Source: Micrococcaceae bacterium UBA3381 (lineage in GTDB: Bacteria; Actinomycetota; Actinomycetes; Actinomycetales; Micrococcaceae). From it: 6,477 bases of DNA. Positions 5,776 to 6,477 of this stretch are shown here, piece by piece. A program made the translations under genes and the position numbers. Within the stretch, counting starts at the first letter, position 1. Every line of letters begins with the position of its first letter. A model generated the notes under the pieces. It did not search any database and had not been told where the DNA came from. It saw only the letters and a program-made list of their open reading frames with translations. Location: the NCBI GenBank assembly GCA_002358975.1, contig DEPX01000157.1, positions 1,713-8,189 on the forward strand. The letters run 5' to 3'.

Positions 5776-5860
5776 GACGCCTTTCCATGGGATCCGGCAG
5801 GACAACTACAGTTGATGGTAGTATCGCACCGATCGATTTATCCAAGGATTTGATACAACC
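5776..5860. promoter_or_regulatory. Divergent promoter region, GAP/CPBP operon versus AAA+ gene
   Basis: This 85-base spacer must drive at least one, probably both, divergent units. It contains a 12-base inverted repeat CAACT-AC-AGTTG (5803-5814). On the plus strand TTGATG (5812-5817) could be a -35 with ATTTAT (5836-5841) 18 bases on. On the minus strand TTGGAT (5840-5845) could be a -35, with only weak -10 matches near 5818-5825. A shared operator at the inverted repeat is possible. All promoter calls are weak. Confidence 0.4.
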
Positions 5861-6477
5861 ATGTCAGGATTAAGCCATGACATAGCGGCGATGGTGGCGA
5901 ACCACGCCGCAGGCGATGAAGACGGCTTCTATGCGGTGGCCCGAGATATTGCCCACCGAGAACTCACCGATGGTCGTCGGAACGCCGCCTCAGAAATCCG
6001 GTCAGCCATTGAGCAAGCCCGCGGAGCATCCGTGGAATTACAGACCGTTGAGGATGACGATCTTGGCGTTGATGTAGATTCTGACCTAGCCGAGTTCATC
6101 CAAGTTTCCCGCCCAGAAGCAAAGTTCGAAGAGTTAATTATCTCTTTTGAACTGATCGAACGCGTCCGACACATTCTCGATGAGCATGCCCACGCAGCGC
6201 TCTTACGAGACTTTGGTTTTACCCCGGCTCACCGGTTGCTCATGGAAGGTCCAGCGGGAACAGGCAAAACTGCCACGGCCGAAGTACTGGCCGCAGAGAT
6301 GGGTATCCCACTGGTTACCGTATACCTGGATAATTTGCTCAACGTATACTCTCTAGAAGAAGACGTACCGTCGCTTCGTGAAGTCTTTGACCGTCTTGCA
6401 CGCCGTCGTGCGGTTTACCTTTTCGATGTATTCGACACGATTGGTGACGACACCTCATCGGGCATAACCCGCAGAGT
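5861..6477 (+). CDS. AAA+ ATPase, 3' truncated by window edge, altered Walker B
   Basis: The first 205 residues of an AAA+ ATPase; the 3' end lies outside the window. Residues 1-75 are a helical, acidic N-terminal region (MSGLSHDIAAMVANHAAGDE). Residues 86-123 lead to the AAA core, and Walker A is GPAGTGKT (130-137) with an intact Lys136. The segment expected to read like SKYMGETASKLR in relatives is NVYSLEEDVPSLR (161-173). The strand that should read LFDEFD is LFDVFD (187-192), so the ATP-hydrolysing glutamate is Val190. Relatives with this N-terminal layout are single AAA modules, often encoded beside an S8 subtilisin-like protease (IetA/IetS type) in plasmid-stability and phage-defence contexts; this is family knowledge from memory and the partner is not in the window. 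The ATG is preceded by AAGGA about 12 bases upstream, which is rather far. It is divergent from the GAP/CPBP pair. Confidence 0.85.
   Translation, partial: MSGLSHDIAAMVANHAAGDEDGFYAVARDIAHRELTDGRRNAASEIRSAIEQARGASVELQTVEDDDLGVDVDSDLAEFIQVSRPEAKFEELIISFELIERVRHILDEHAHAALLRDFGFTPAHRLLMEGPAGTGKTATAEVLAAEMGIPLVTVYLDNLLNVYSLEEDVPSLREVFDRLARRRAVYLFDVFDTIGDDTSSGITRR

Noticed and set aside
5776..5805. TTG start extending the GAP protein by 10 residues
   Set aside because: The ATG at 5775 has a Shine-Dalgarno-like GGAAAGG and puts the first helix at the N-terminus as in the family.
5929..6174. Minus-strand 81-residue frame
   Set aside because: Serine/arginine-rich antisense shadow of the AAA+ gene.
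1..6477. CRISPR array, tRNA/rRNA, insertion sequence or integrase
   Set aside because: No spaced direct repeats, cloverleaf-like segments, terminal inverted repeats or transposase/recombinase motifs were seen.

Overview
The window looks like chromosomal DNA of an actinobacterium, probably a Micrococcales member of moderate GC. The support is a ChaB domain fused to a Rho_N-type C-terminus, a GAP/SfLAP-type membrane protein, a KGG-repeat stress protein, strong AGGAGG-type ribosome binding sites and base composition that is GC-rich by eye but well below Streptomyces levels. Genus-level placement is not possible from sequence alone.

Left part (1-1360): a complete acyl-CoA dehydrogenase of the glutaryl-CoA dehydrogenase/ACX4-like branch, followed by a perfect 19-bp inverted repeat that can end transcription from both sides. 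Centre-left (1400-2020): two small minus-strand genes, a 52-residue two-helix membrane protein too short for usual ORF cut-offs and an 85-residue KGG/GsiB-like hydrophilic stress protein with a 23-residue tandem repeat. About 675 bases without a convincing gene follow; they hold the likely leader and promoter of the KGG gene and of the rightward genes.

Centre (2695-4069): a rightward pair, ChaB-Rho_N protein and a short-chain dehydrogenase/reductase of the YghA/general-stress type, 49 bases apart and probably one operon. With the KGG protein and the small membrane protein they form what looks like a general-stress cluster.

Right part (4087-6477): a leftward pair, a GAP-family six-helix membrane protein and a CPBP-family intramembrane protease, 9 bases apart and probably translationally coupled. 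It is divergent across an 85-base spacer from a rightward AAA+ ATPase that runs off the window. The ATPase has a clean Walker A, but the Walker B glutamate is replaced by valine and the usual KY-x-GE pore-loop segment is altered. Its layout resembles AAA ATPases that are paired with subtilisin-like proteases (IetA/IetS type); whether such a partner lies downstream cannot be seen here.

No tRNA, rRNA, CRISPR array, insertion sequence or integrase was found. The most interesting element is the edge-truncated AAA+ gene and its divergent membrane-protease neighbour.
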